Part shown: positions 7,518-14,412 of the stretch, one piece after another
Layout: each line of letters begins with the position of its first letter
Position numbering within the stretch: the first letter of the stretch is position 1
Assembly: GCA_051010195.1 (NCBI GenBank)
Contig: JBPCVV010000365.1
Coordinates: forward strand, 1-16,155
Direction of reading: 5' to 3'
DNA: 16,155 nucleotides
Source: Anderseniella sp051010195
GTDB taxonomy: Bacteria; Pseudomonadota; Alphaproteobacteria; Rhizobiales; Aestuariivirgaceae
Made by a program: the position numbers and the translations under genes
Notes under the pieces: model-generated
Seen by the model: the letters and a program-made list of their open reading frames with translations, nothing else
Told to the model about the DNA's origin: nothing
Database searches by the model: none

Positions 7518-8204
7518 TCAGGTGCCTCTGTATCGTCGGTCTGCCGGCGGTTCCTGAAAATCCGCCCAGGGATCCTGCTTGACAACATGGCTATGAATGG
7601 TGTCCGACCGTGTCCACTGAATTGTCGAGATGCCACCGTTATCAGTTGATATGACCGGGCGCTGCTCCTGGTGTACCGGTAGGCCGCGCAAGGCGGATCT
7701 CCACAGAAGTTCGTCGGAAGGCTCGACGCCCCTCCTCCTGGTTTGCGCCACGGCCAGGTTGGCGGCAGTCGGAGTCAGCAGGTAACCGGCTGTTCCCGGC
7801 GCCTTTGAAGCATCATAGTTCACTGCAAGCGCTTCTGCCGGCATTTCTGGAACCGGGGCAATCAGAATAGTGTCGTGTTCCAGGACCAGTGTCGGTTCGT
7901 TTGCCTTGGCCGCCTTGCACCAGATCAGATAGTGCGACAGCGCGCAGCCCAGTTCGGGACTTGTCAGATGCCATTGGCCCTTCTGCTGCGTGGCCCTGTC
8001 ACCAATCGGGTCATCGCAGATGCGTGAATAGGTATCCGGGTTTGGAAACAGACCCATGTCATGCATGAGCTTTTCCGCCCGGTACTTGTTGACGGCTGCG
8101 AACGTTTCGACAGTGACCCCGTGGCGGTGTCCGGTCTCAATGCACCTGGTCGCCCCTTCTTCCGAAAGAGGCAGGCCGAATATGGTTATGACTTGTCCGA
8201 TCAT
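7518..8204 (-). CDS. Divergent glycosyltransferase family 25-like protein
   Basis: This is a 228-aa protein resembling GT25 (LPS/collagen-type) glycosyltransferases. Supporting segments are VTVETFAAVNK near the N-terminus, SPELGCALSHYLIW (the GCxxSH block), LVLEHDTILIAPVP (the position of the usual LEDD metal/sugar-nucleotide motif) and GTAGYLLTPTAANLAV. The motif reads EHD instead of the usual EDD, so catalysis is uncertain. The frame is open up to an ATG at 8279, but the extra 25 residues look unlike the family, so I chose 8204. Neither start has a good ribosome binding site. No other polysaccharide genes are near it, and the acceptor is unknown. Confidence 0.62.
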   Translation of the reverse strand: MIGQVITIFGLPLSEEGATRCIETGHRHGVTVETFAAVNKYRAEKLMHDMGLFPNPDTYSRICDDPIGDRATQQKGQWHLTSPELGCALSHYLIWCKAAKANEPTLVLEHDTILIAPVPEMPAEALAVNYDASKAPGTAGYLLTPTAANLAVAQTRRRGVEPSDELLWRSALRGLPVHQEQRPVISTDNGGISTIQWTRSDTIHSHVVKQDPWADFQEPPADRRYRGT

Positions 8205-8610
8205 GGGTTGAAGAAGTTTCCCGGCACCAAGTTGGCGCACACAATTTACACCGAAGCGGCCATGGCTTTGGCCGATCATACCATTCAGCGTTCATCATTC
8301 AACGCGCCGGTTCTGTGACGTCCTGTCGAAAACCGATTGTGGAAGAGCTTCAGGGAGCATGACTTGATGCAGACGCTTACGGCAATGAATTTGCCCTCGT
8401 AAACTGCTGCAGCATGGCCGGCAGGCCGGACTGCTTTGCATTGCGCCCGTGACAGCATCTAGTCGCAATTGACGGCGTCCTGACAGCTGTCCAGCTGTTA
8501 AGCCTGCCATTCGGTTGATTCACGACTCCGGTAAGACTAGTCTCCACTTAGAATGATACGGCAAGGTCCCGCGTAAGCAAATGGATCGCCCCTTTTAGAG
8601 TGAGAATCCA
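8205..8610. other. Intergenic region between GT25-like and cyclase genes
   Basis: I see no supportable gene in these ~400 bases. The short minus-strand frame at 8295-8510 has a Cys/Arg-rich composition and no recognisable family. The region must hold the promoters of two divergent genes. Visible small symmetries are GACAGCTGTC (8482-8491) and AGACTAGTCT (8534-8543). A weak TTGATT to TAGTCT pair with 17-base spacing precedes the cyclase gene. None is strong enough to name. Confidence 0.4.
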
Positions 8611-10377
8611 GTGGAGAGCTCCACCGTTAAACGCCATGGGCTGACGGCCGTGCTTATGGCGGACGTGCATGGTTATAGCCGCCTGATGGGCAGGAACGAG
8701 GAAGTGACCGCCCGGCGTATTGACCGTGCGGTCAATCTGATCCGGCAATTGATCTCCGATTACGGTGGCGAGGTCAGGAATGTCGCCGGCGACGGGGTGT
8801 TGGCCCTCTTCGACAGTGCGTCGCTTTGTGTGAAGTTTGCCATCGAGATGCAGAAGGAGTTTGCCAGGGACACGGTCTGGAACTCCAGTGCCGATCCGAT
8901 TGTGTTTCGTATTGGCGTCAATGTCGGCGATATCCGCGAAGACGACTCCGGTATTCAGGGCCATGCGGTCAATATTGCCTCGCGCATTCAAAGCCTGGCC
9001 CGGCCGGGGGGAATCTGCATCACGAAGGCCGTCACCCAGGTAGCCAGAGACATTGGCGATGCCAGATTGACGTCGCTTGGAACCCCGGATCTGAAGAATA
9101 TTGACGAAGCCATTGAGGTTTTTGCAATTGATATGACCGACGGGCCAGATACCGAGTTGTCGGCCGCGCCGCTGGTGATACAGCGCGATGACGACCGGCA
9201 TCAAATTCCTGACAGCTCTGTCGCAGTGCTGCCGCTCGAAAACCTGTCCGGCCAGCCTGAAGACAGTCATCTGTGTAACGGTGTGACCGGCGATGTCATC
9301 TCCAATCTGACGCGATTTCATGATCTGCACGTCATCGCGCAGCAATCTTCCGGCGTGTTTCAAAACCAGGGCCTCATGCCGGATCAGATCGCCCGTAAAC
9401 TGGGGGTGCGGTATCTGACGTCTGGTGGTTTCCAGCGCGCAGGCGACAAGCTGCGGGTTCGGCTGCAACTGGTGGAAGCTGCGTCCGGCCGGTCGATCTG
9501 GTCGGAAAAGTTCGATGGGGAAATAGCGGATATTTTCGCATTTCAGGATGAGGCTACGGCGATTATCGCTTCCAGTCTCTCGATCAAGATCGATTTTGCC
9601 GAACGCCAGCGTCAACAAAGGTCGGCTCCTTCTGACCTGCAGGCTTATGGGCTGATCCTGCGCGGCCGTGAGGTTTACAAGCAGCCGCGGCGGGAACTGA
9701 ACCTGCATGCCCGGCGGCTCTTCGAACAAGCATCCGAAGTCGATCCGGCCTATGCGGTCTCGTACACCAGCATCTCGAGAACCTCCAACGATGCATGGCG
9801 GTTCAACTGGGCGCAACAACCGGAACAGGCTCTGGACGATGCCATCGCCAAGGCAGAATTGGCGGTGCGCCTGGATCCGGATGACGCGCGCGGTTATGCG
9901 GCGCTTGGCAATGCGTGCATGTACAAGCGCATGCATGATGAATCACTGGCGTCGTACGAACGCGCAGTCCAGTTCAACCCGAACGACGCCGACATTCTGG
10001 CTGAGACTGGGCATTCGGCGGGCGTTTGCGGCGACGCCGACAGGGCTGTTGATCTGATCAAGCGGGCCATGCTGCTCAATCCGTTTTATCCCGACTGGTA
10101 TCTCTGGCATCTCGGCGAAGCCTACTTCGACATGAGCGATTATGATGAAGCGATCCGCACCCTGAACCGCATGCGCGATAAGACAGAAGCCTACCGGATG
10201 CTGACTGCGAGCAGTGCATTGCAGGGCCGCATGGAGGAGGCTCAGGCATATGCCGAACAGGTGCTGAATACCCATCCGGAGTTCACCATCGCACATTGGG
10301 CAAATGTGCCTCCCGACCGCAACCCGGAACCGCGCGAACGGTTGATCGAGGGGTTGAGAAAGGCGGGGCTGAAGTGA
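8611..10377 (+). CDS. Class III cyclase-domain protein with TolB-like and TPR regions
   Basis: This is a 588-aa, apparently cytoplasmic protein. Residues ~10-172 are a class III nucleotide cyclase domain (MADVHGYSRLMG, VAGDGVLALF, FRIGVNVGDI, HAVNIASRI). Residues ~203-325 are a TolB/FlgO-like domain (VAVLPLENLSGQPEDSHL, YLTSGGFQRAGDKLRV). The rest is TPR repeats (AKAELAVRLDPDDARGYAALG and following). Metal-binding D18 and D61 and transition-state N121 and R125 are present. The purine-recognition Lys and Asp of adenylate cyclases are N57 and G114, so the product is uncertain. There is no transmembrane helix, although many relatives have one between the domains. The GTG start follows only weak purine-rich sequence. 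It is coupled to the GNAT gene through GTGA. Confidence 0.87.
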   Translation: MESSTVKRHGLTAVLMADVHGYSRLMGRNEEVTARRIDRAVNLIRQLISDYGGEVRNVAGDGVLALFDSASLCVKFAIEMQKEFARDTVWNSSADPIVFRIGVNVGDIREDDSGIQGHAVNIASRIQSLARPGGICITKAVTQVARDIGDARLTSLGTPDLKNIDEAIEVFAIDMTDGPDTELSAAPLVIQRDDDRHQIPDSSVAVLPLENLSGQPEDSHLCNGVTGDVISNLTRFHDLHVIAQQSSGVFQNQGLMPDQIARKLGVRYLTSGGFQRAGDKLRVRLQLVEAASGRSIWSEKFDGEIADIFAFQDEATAIIASSLSIKIDFAERQRQQRSAPSDLQAYGLILRGREVYKQPRRELNLHARRLFEQASEVDPAYAVSYTSISRTSNDAWRFNWAQQPEQALDDAIAKAELAVRLDPDDARGYAALGNACMYKRMHDESLASYERAVQFNPNDADILAETGHSAGVCGDADRAVDLIKRAMLLNPFYPDWYLWHLGEAYFDMSDYDEAIRTLNRMRDKTEAYRMLTASSALQGRMEEAQAYAEQVLNTHPEFTIAHWANVPPDRNPEPRERLIEGLRKAGLK

Positions 10378-10874
10378 ACGCGCCTTGCGGGCCATCTTCA
10401 ACATCGGTTGAAACCAGTCCTGCATTTCAACTGCGGCCGGCAAAAGCCGGTGATTTCGGTTTTGCACGCACTCTTTACATGAATTCAATGCAGCCACTGT
10501 TGAGCGCGCTTGATGCCTGGGATGCCGACAGGGCCGCTGCCGCTTTCGAGAGCTATTTTATTGTCGATGAGATAAGCGTCGTCACGCTGGACGGAAAAGA
10601 TGTCGGGTGGTTTCAGGTTTCCAGTACGCAGACGGAACTCTGTCTCGATCAGATTCACCTGGTTGAACAGGTGCGCAACCGCGGCGTTGGCGAACAGCTG
10701 ATCCGTAACATTGTTGACGAGGCGTTTGTACGGGGAAAGAGTGTAACTCTTTCCCTCGTCAAGGGTAATCCCGCAATTCACCTGTACAGGCGGCTGGGGT
10801 TTCATCTCACCGGTGAAGATGAAACCAAGTATCACATGTGTCGTGCCATCGAGGCCGGGCCAAACACAAGCTAG
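10374..10874 (+). CDS. GNAT-family N-acetyltransferase
   Basis: This 166-aa protein is a probable acetyl-CoA-dependent acetyltransferase. It shows LRPAKAGDFGFARTLYMNSM at the N-terminus, the acetyl-CoA-binding P-loop QVRNRGVGEQLI (Q/R-x-x-G-x-G/A type), and the closing SLVKGNPAIHLYRRLGF typical of GNAT motifs A and B. The start is taken as GTG at 10374, whose TGA overlap with the cyclase stop (GTGA) indicates translational coupling. Another in-frame ATG at 10296 lies inside the cyclase gene. The stop lies in CTAG, which also holds the stop of the convergent repeat protein. The substrate is unknown. Both cyclase signalling and modification of the neighbouring peptide are possible. Confidence 0.85.
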   Translation: MNAPCGPSSTSVETSPAFQLRPAKAGDFGFARTLYMNSMQPLLSALDAWDADRAAAAFESYFIVDEISVVTLDGKDVGWFQVSSTQTELCLDQIHLVEQVRNRGVGEQLIRNIVDEAFVRGKSVTLSLVKGNPAIHLYRRLGFHLTGEDETKYHMCRAIEAGPNTS

Positions 10875-11494
10875 TCGCTGTTGCCGCCATACGCCTTGCC
10901 GCCGCTATAGGCCTTGCCACCGCTGTATGCCTTGCCGCCACTGTAGGCCTTGCCACCGCTATATGCCTTGCCGCCGCTGTAACCACCGCCAGCTTCCGCA
11001 TTGAGTTCGGCTTCCAGCAGAATTTGCTCAAGCGGACCAACGTCCGGGTCAAACCGGATGGAAAAATCCGATTTGTCATAGGCCCAGACCATCAGATCAT
11101 CGGCGAAGGTCCAGTTGCGTTTCGACAATCCGGCCTGGTCGACGGTGCCGCGCCTGCGCTTGGCAACGGCGTCGGCATCTTCAGCGGGCGTGCCTGTGCC
11201 ATGCACGAGAAAAATTTGCGGGCGGGCAAGATCATAATAGTAGCCTTCGTAACTAAACCCGAAAATCCTGGCAAATCTGGCGTCTTTGGCGGCCATTTGA
11301 TCATTCAGCAAACTGTTGGCGTCCGTCTGGAGTGGCTTTGTCGTGGCTTTTTTGGCAGATCCCGCCTGGCGCGCTCTTCCGGCCGCCGGTGCTCTTGCCG
11401 CTGTGCCCGGCTTGGGGCCGTAAGTGTAACTCATATCCTCCAGTTCACGACCGAATAGCAAAATGGTGGAAATGTTGAGCAGATTGTCTGCCAT
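10871..11494 (-). CDS. Candidate RiPP precursor with C-terminal KAYSGG repeat core
   Basis: I do not recognise a named family for this 207-aa protein. Residues 1-25 are followed by an Ala/Arg/Lys/Gly linker (~27-55) and a compact region (~65-150) rich in aromatic residues (IFGFSYEGYYYDLARPQIFL). A helix ends in LLEAELNAEAGG (159-170), which resembles double-glycine leaders (LSxxELxxIxGG). The final 37 residues contain five KAY units in a six-residue repeat and end GGNSD. There is no cysteine anywhere in the protein. GGGAGG lies 8 bases before the ATG; a second ATG at 11434 has a too-close GGAGG. It is last in a co-directional YcaO-TfuA-peptidase set, which supports a precursor role, but the modification is inferred. 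A plain Gly-rich structural protein is the alternative. Confidence 0.7.
   Translation of the reverse strand: MADNLLNISTILLFGRELEDMSYTYGPKPGTAARAPAAGRARQAGSAKKATTKPLQTDANSLLNDQMAAKDARFARIFGFSYEGYYYDLARPQIFLVHGTGTPAEDADAVAKRRRGTVDQAGLSKRNWTFADDLMVWAYDKSDFSIRFDPDVGPLEQILLEAELNAEAGGGYSGGKAYSGGKAYSGGKAYSGGKAYSGGKAYGGNSD
10883..10981 (-). repeat. 18-bp in-frame tandem repeat encoding the hexapeptide core
   Basis: KAY codon triplets occur at 10889, 10907, 10925, 10943 and 10961 on an exact 18-bp period, with a partial sixth unit (YSGG) at the N-terminal end. Units alternate between two nucleotide versions, so 10898-10933 and 10934-10969 form a 36-bp tandem pair with 3 differences. All differences among units are synonymous (Ala GCG/GCC/GCA, Tyr TAT/TAC, Ser AGC/AGT), while Lys is always AAG. 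The array therefore grew by duplication and the peptide has been kept constant. Confidence 0.93.
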
Positions 11495-11525
11495 ATTCGT
11501 TGCCTCCCAACTCTCGACGGCGATA

Positions 11526-11543
11526 AGCGCCTGTCCTGGCGCT
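11526..11543 (-). promoter_or_regulatory. Hairpin in the leader of the repeat-protein gene
   Basis: AGCGCC (11526-11531) and GGCGCT (11538-11543) form a perfect 6-bp stem with a 6-base loop. It lies 17 bases ahead of the Shine-Dalgarno site of the repeat-protein gene, inside the 134-base gap after the peptidase gene. No T-run follows, so it is not a classic terminator. It may protect or process the mRNA so that the precursor is made in excess; this is inference. Confidence 0.35.
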
Positions 11544-11628
11544 CAGTGTTAACATAATTCTCCCGGGGCGTCAGCCGTATCATCCACAGACTATCTAGGG
11601 TCCGCCCTTCAAACAGAATTGCACAAGA

Positions 11629-13026
11629 TTAACGGGTCCGGACCCTGGGCGAACTGGCCCGGGCCCTGGCCATGCGGACACTGTAAGCCACGCGCCGGCA
11701 ATGGTGATGATCCGTGTCCTCCGGTACCGAGGTACGGGCCGAGAAAGCATGGCTTTTTTCATCGGGCGGCGACAGCCGCGGCCCGGCGCTGATAACGCCG
11801 ATGCCGCGGTTCAGCATGTTGTTGCGGATCAGGCGATGATAGCGCCCTCCGGTCATCTGCTGGTCGACTTCCATGAAGGTCTCAAAGACATCGGCATAGT
11901 CCAGCGTTTCGATGGACAGGCGCTTCCAGATACTGGCCAGTGCGAAACCCATGTAATCCCTTGACGAGATAAGTGCATCGGCAAAACCCTTTGGGTTCTG
12001 CGCATAGGCGTCATCGAACAGCGGTTGAATCACCACCTGATAGTCTGGATCTTCTTCCAGCCTGTCGGACAGGTCTTCGACCTCTGCGGAGATCAATCGG
12101 TCCTCTAGAAGGGTCTCGTGAAATATGTCGACCCAGATGTCGAACAGGGCACCGGTCATGACCTGTGAAAGGTCATGCTCATAGACCCAGCCATCGGCAA
12201 AATCGAAAAGTGTCACCATGTTGGAGGCCGAACGGATTTGACCGAAGTCGGATACCTCGCCGAAGCGGTTGAGCCGGTTGTATGAGTACAGGTTGCCACG
12301 GCTGGCCTTGAGCAGCCCGCTGACAGCTGAATCAAAATGCATCAGCGAAATCAGGGCGACCATGTCCGCGGCGGATTCGTGGAAACCGAAATACTCTCCG
12401 TTGACATCGCGCGTGCCCGGTAGGCCGATTTCATTGTAGATGATCAGGTGCCCGAACTCGTGCGACAGGATATCGAAGCTGAGGCCAAACTCGACCAGGT
12501 CTCCAGAGTCAAGTGCATAGGATCCGATTTCAATGGACCCGTAGCCGGCAAACGCATTGTCCAGTCCACGCAGGAACAGGATTTCCAGCCGGTCATAATG
12601 CCTGTCAAAATGCCATTCCAGCCGCCTGCCGAAGTACCGTTCCCAGATATCCATGGAAAAACGGATCGAGCCGAACGCATGGGCCTGCTGGAATTCATAG
12701 GTGTCAAATTCGAGATGATCGAAATGGCCCCCTTCGCTGGGTTGGGCGGCGGGCAGGATCATACCGTCCCATGGCGGACGGAAATGGAACGTGGAACCAT
12801 CCGGATTGGGATAATAGCCATACGCCCGCTCCTTGCCGACCGGATCAATGACATACATGCGATGATCGGCGGGACCGGGCATGACCGAGCCGGCGGGAGA
12901 GGTCACCCAGACAGTTTCAGGTTCGCCCTGCTGATCCAGCGTAGGCAATTGCGGAAACAGCCGGAAACGGGTGCCGCCTTTGTGTTCGGTTTCGACAAAA
13001 CCTGTCATCGCGATCGTGTTCCCCAT
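11629..13026 (-). CDS. Gluzincin-type zinc metallopeptidase
   Basis: This is a 465-aa protein without a signal peptide or membrane segment. The zinc site is ILSHEFGHLIIYNEIG (H189, E190, H193), followed 24 residues later by HESAADMVALISLMHFD, where E217 should be the third zinc ligand and D221 fits the E-x-x-x-D pattern of M4/M36-like gluzincins. The remainder does not match a named family that I can recognise. The C-terminal ~40 residues are basic and include DTDHHHC. It lies between tfuA (48 bases upstream) and the repeat-protein gene, all on one strand, so it is a good candidate for removing the leader of that peptide. An alternative start is the ATG at 13008; neither has a convincing ribosome binding site. 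Confidence 0.82.
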   Translation of the reverse strand: MGNTIAMTGFVETEHKGGTRFRLFPQLPTLDQQGEPETVWVTSPAGSVMPGPADHRMYVIDPVGKERAYGYYPNPDGSTFHFRPPWDGMILPAAQPSEGGHFDHLEFDTYEFQQAHAFGSIRFSMDIWERYFGRRLEWHFDRHYDRLEILFLRGLDNAFAGYGSIEIGSYALDSGDLVEFGLSFDILSHEFGHLIIYNEIGLPGTRDVNGEYFGFHESAADMVALISLMHFDSAVSGLLKASRGNLYSYNRLNRFGEVSDFGQIRSASNMVTLFDFADGWVYEHDLSQVMTGALFDIWVDIFHETLLEDRLISAEVEDLSDRLEEDPDYQVVIQPLFDDAYAQNPKGFADALISSRDYMGFALASIWKRLSIETLDYADVFETFMEVDQQMTGGRYHRLIRNNMLNRGIGVISAGPRLSPPDEKSHAFSARTSVPEDTDHHHCRRVAYSVRMARARASSPRVRTR

Positions 13027-13074
13027 TGCCGGTAACTTACTCTATCCCGGAACACTGTCGGCACCAACAAGCGC

Positions 13075-14412
13075 TTATTCAGATTTTTCCAGCTTGTGCT
13101 GGGACCAGATGTACTGACGCACCATCATCTGCTCGAACTCTGCCCGGCTGACAAAGTCATTCGCCTTAATGAAGGCATCGATATCATCCGGTACCGGGAC
13201 TCCAATCAGCTTCTCGAAATACCACAGGACGAGCCGGGTGGTGCTCAGTCCGAGATCGCCGGGTTCAGGATTGCTGGAACCAAACCGCTGCAGAAGCCTC
13301 GCCATCTGTTCGGCTTCTTCTTTAAGCTCGCCATAGTGGTCATCACGCTCAAGCGTCTCCAGCATCCGCCTTAAGACGTCTTCCATGGAGTCTGCGATGT
13401 CTGCTCCCAGTCGAACCTTGTCCGCAATCAGGTCTTCCAGTCCGTTCTCATCGAGATGGTTTTCCGCCAGCCAGTCATCGAGCGCGCGTTTGCTGTACAA
13501 ACCCTTTTCGGTCCTGAACCGGGTCAACGCCCGCTTCAGTTCGCCTGGGTCAACGGTCTTTTCCGGTCTGGCAGGGCCTGATGCAAACAGGCTGGTCGCC
13601 GCCCGACGCCTGAGTTCCTGATACTTTTCAGGGTCGCGCCTGACCTGATCGAGGATCAGTTTGGTGTGCAGCGATTGCTGCGGGCCGGCCGACTGTTTGA
13701 CCAGCTGGTCCCACATCACGGTGCACTCAAAATCGAACGCGGGCGGCGTCCATTCATGCTCACGGCTCAGATGCTCCTTGATAGCTGCAAGCATCGCCAC
13801 CGCGTCCTTGTTCTTCTGATCAACCCGCCCGTCCGGCAGCCAGTCGCGCAGCGCTGCCAGGTCAGTCGTGGCAGATGCCGGCTTTGATGCATGATTGAGC
13901 AGGCTGTCCCAGTTGCGATCGGGATACCTTGTGTCCTTCGCGCGGCGGATCAGGGCATCGGCCAGGGCCTGATCAATGGTCGCCGTCTCAACGGCTCTGG
14001 CAAGTGTCGCGCGAATGTTCACCATCGGCTCCGACAGCGAGACATAATCCACTTCGCCGGGCCCATGGTGCACGGCAACCTCGTCATCGTCCTCAATCTC
14101 GCCGTCCCTGAACGCCTCGAAGATGCGCCCGACACCGATCATGCCGAACGGATGCAGTTCTGCCGCTCTCAGCGCACCCATGCTGGCGGCGCCGAAAACC
14201 GGGATGTTATGATCCAGTGCCCACAGTATTTCCTTGTGCCAGACCGACGGTACGCCGTCGAAATATCCATCAATAATGCCTATCGCCGTGGGCTGCTGCT
14301 GTGACACGCGGTAGACATCGCCCATCGAGACCGGCGGCAGCACAACCGCATCGATCCTGTCCCGGATGCTGGTTTGCGCTATCGTCGGACCGGCGAAAAT
14401 CACGATGCTCAT
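13075..14412 (-). CDS. tfuA: TfuA-like protein
   Basis: This is a 445-aa protein. The TfuA core is in residues ~1-130: VIFAGPTI, PPVSMGDVYR, AIGIIDGYFDGVPSVWHKEIL, FGAASMGALRAAEL and FEAFRDGEIEDDDEVAV. TfuA partners YcaO in peptide backbone thioamidation, helping deliver sulfur. It is known from trifolitoxin-type clusters, from thioviridamide-like pathways and from methanogens. The ~300-residue C-terminal extension is helical and charged, with no recognised motif. The ATG at 14412 is favoured because it forms an ATGA overlap with the YcaO stop and has GAAGG 8 bases upstream; an upstream start at 14454 would add 14 residues. Translation is probably coupled to YcaO. Confidence 0.88.
   Translation of the reverse strand: MSIVIFAGPTIAQTSIRDRIDAVVLPPVSMGDVYRVSQQQPTAIGIIDGYFDGVPSVWHKEILWALDHNIPVFGAASMGALRAAELHPFGMIGVGRIFEAFRDGEIEDDDEVAVHHGPGEVDYVSLSEPMVNIRATLARAVETATIDQALADALIRRAKDTRYPDRNWDSLLNHASKPASATTDLAALRDWLPDGRVDQKNKDAVAMLAAIKEHLSREHEWTPPAFDFECTVMWDQLVKQSAGPQQSLHTKLILDQVRRDPEKYQELRRRAATSLFASGPARPEKTVDPGELKRALTRFRTEKGLYSKRALDDWLAENHLDENGLEDLIADKVRLGADIADSMEDVLRRMLETLERDDHYGELKEEAEQMARLLQRFGSSNPEPGDLGLSTTRLVLWYFEKLIGVPVPDDIDAFIKANDFVSRAEFEQMMVRQYIWSQHKLEKSE

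Noticed and set aside
8295..8510. Small 71-codon minus-strand frame between the GT25-like and cyclase genes
   Set aside because: No Shine-Dalgarno site, Cys/Arg-rich composition and no recognisable motif.
8548..9936. Long 462-codon minus-strand open frame
   Set aside because: It lies wholly opposite the cyclase-TPR gene, which has clear conserved motifs. The minus-strand product is Arg/His-rich with no recognisable domain.
10883..10981. Possible CRISPR-like or VNTR array
   Set aside because: The period is 18 bp without spacers and the array is in frame inside a coding gene, so it is a protein repeat.
10838..11458. Open frame on the plus strand opposite the repeat protein, with an Ala/Leu/Ile-rich repeat
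   Set aside because: It is the antisense reading of the KAYSGG repeat array. It lacks a family match, and the minus-strand gene has a strong ribosome site and synonymous-only variation.
11526..11543. Rho-independent terminator after the peptidase gene
   Set aside because: The stem is short and no T-run follows on the minus strand, so a terminator call is not supported.
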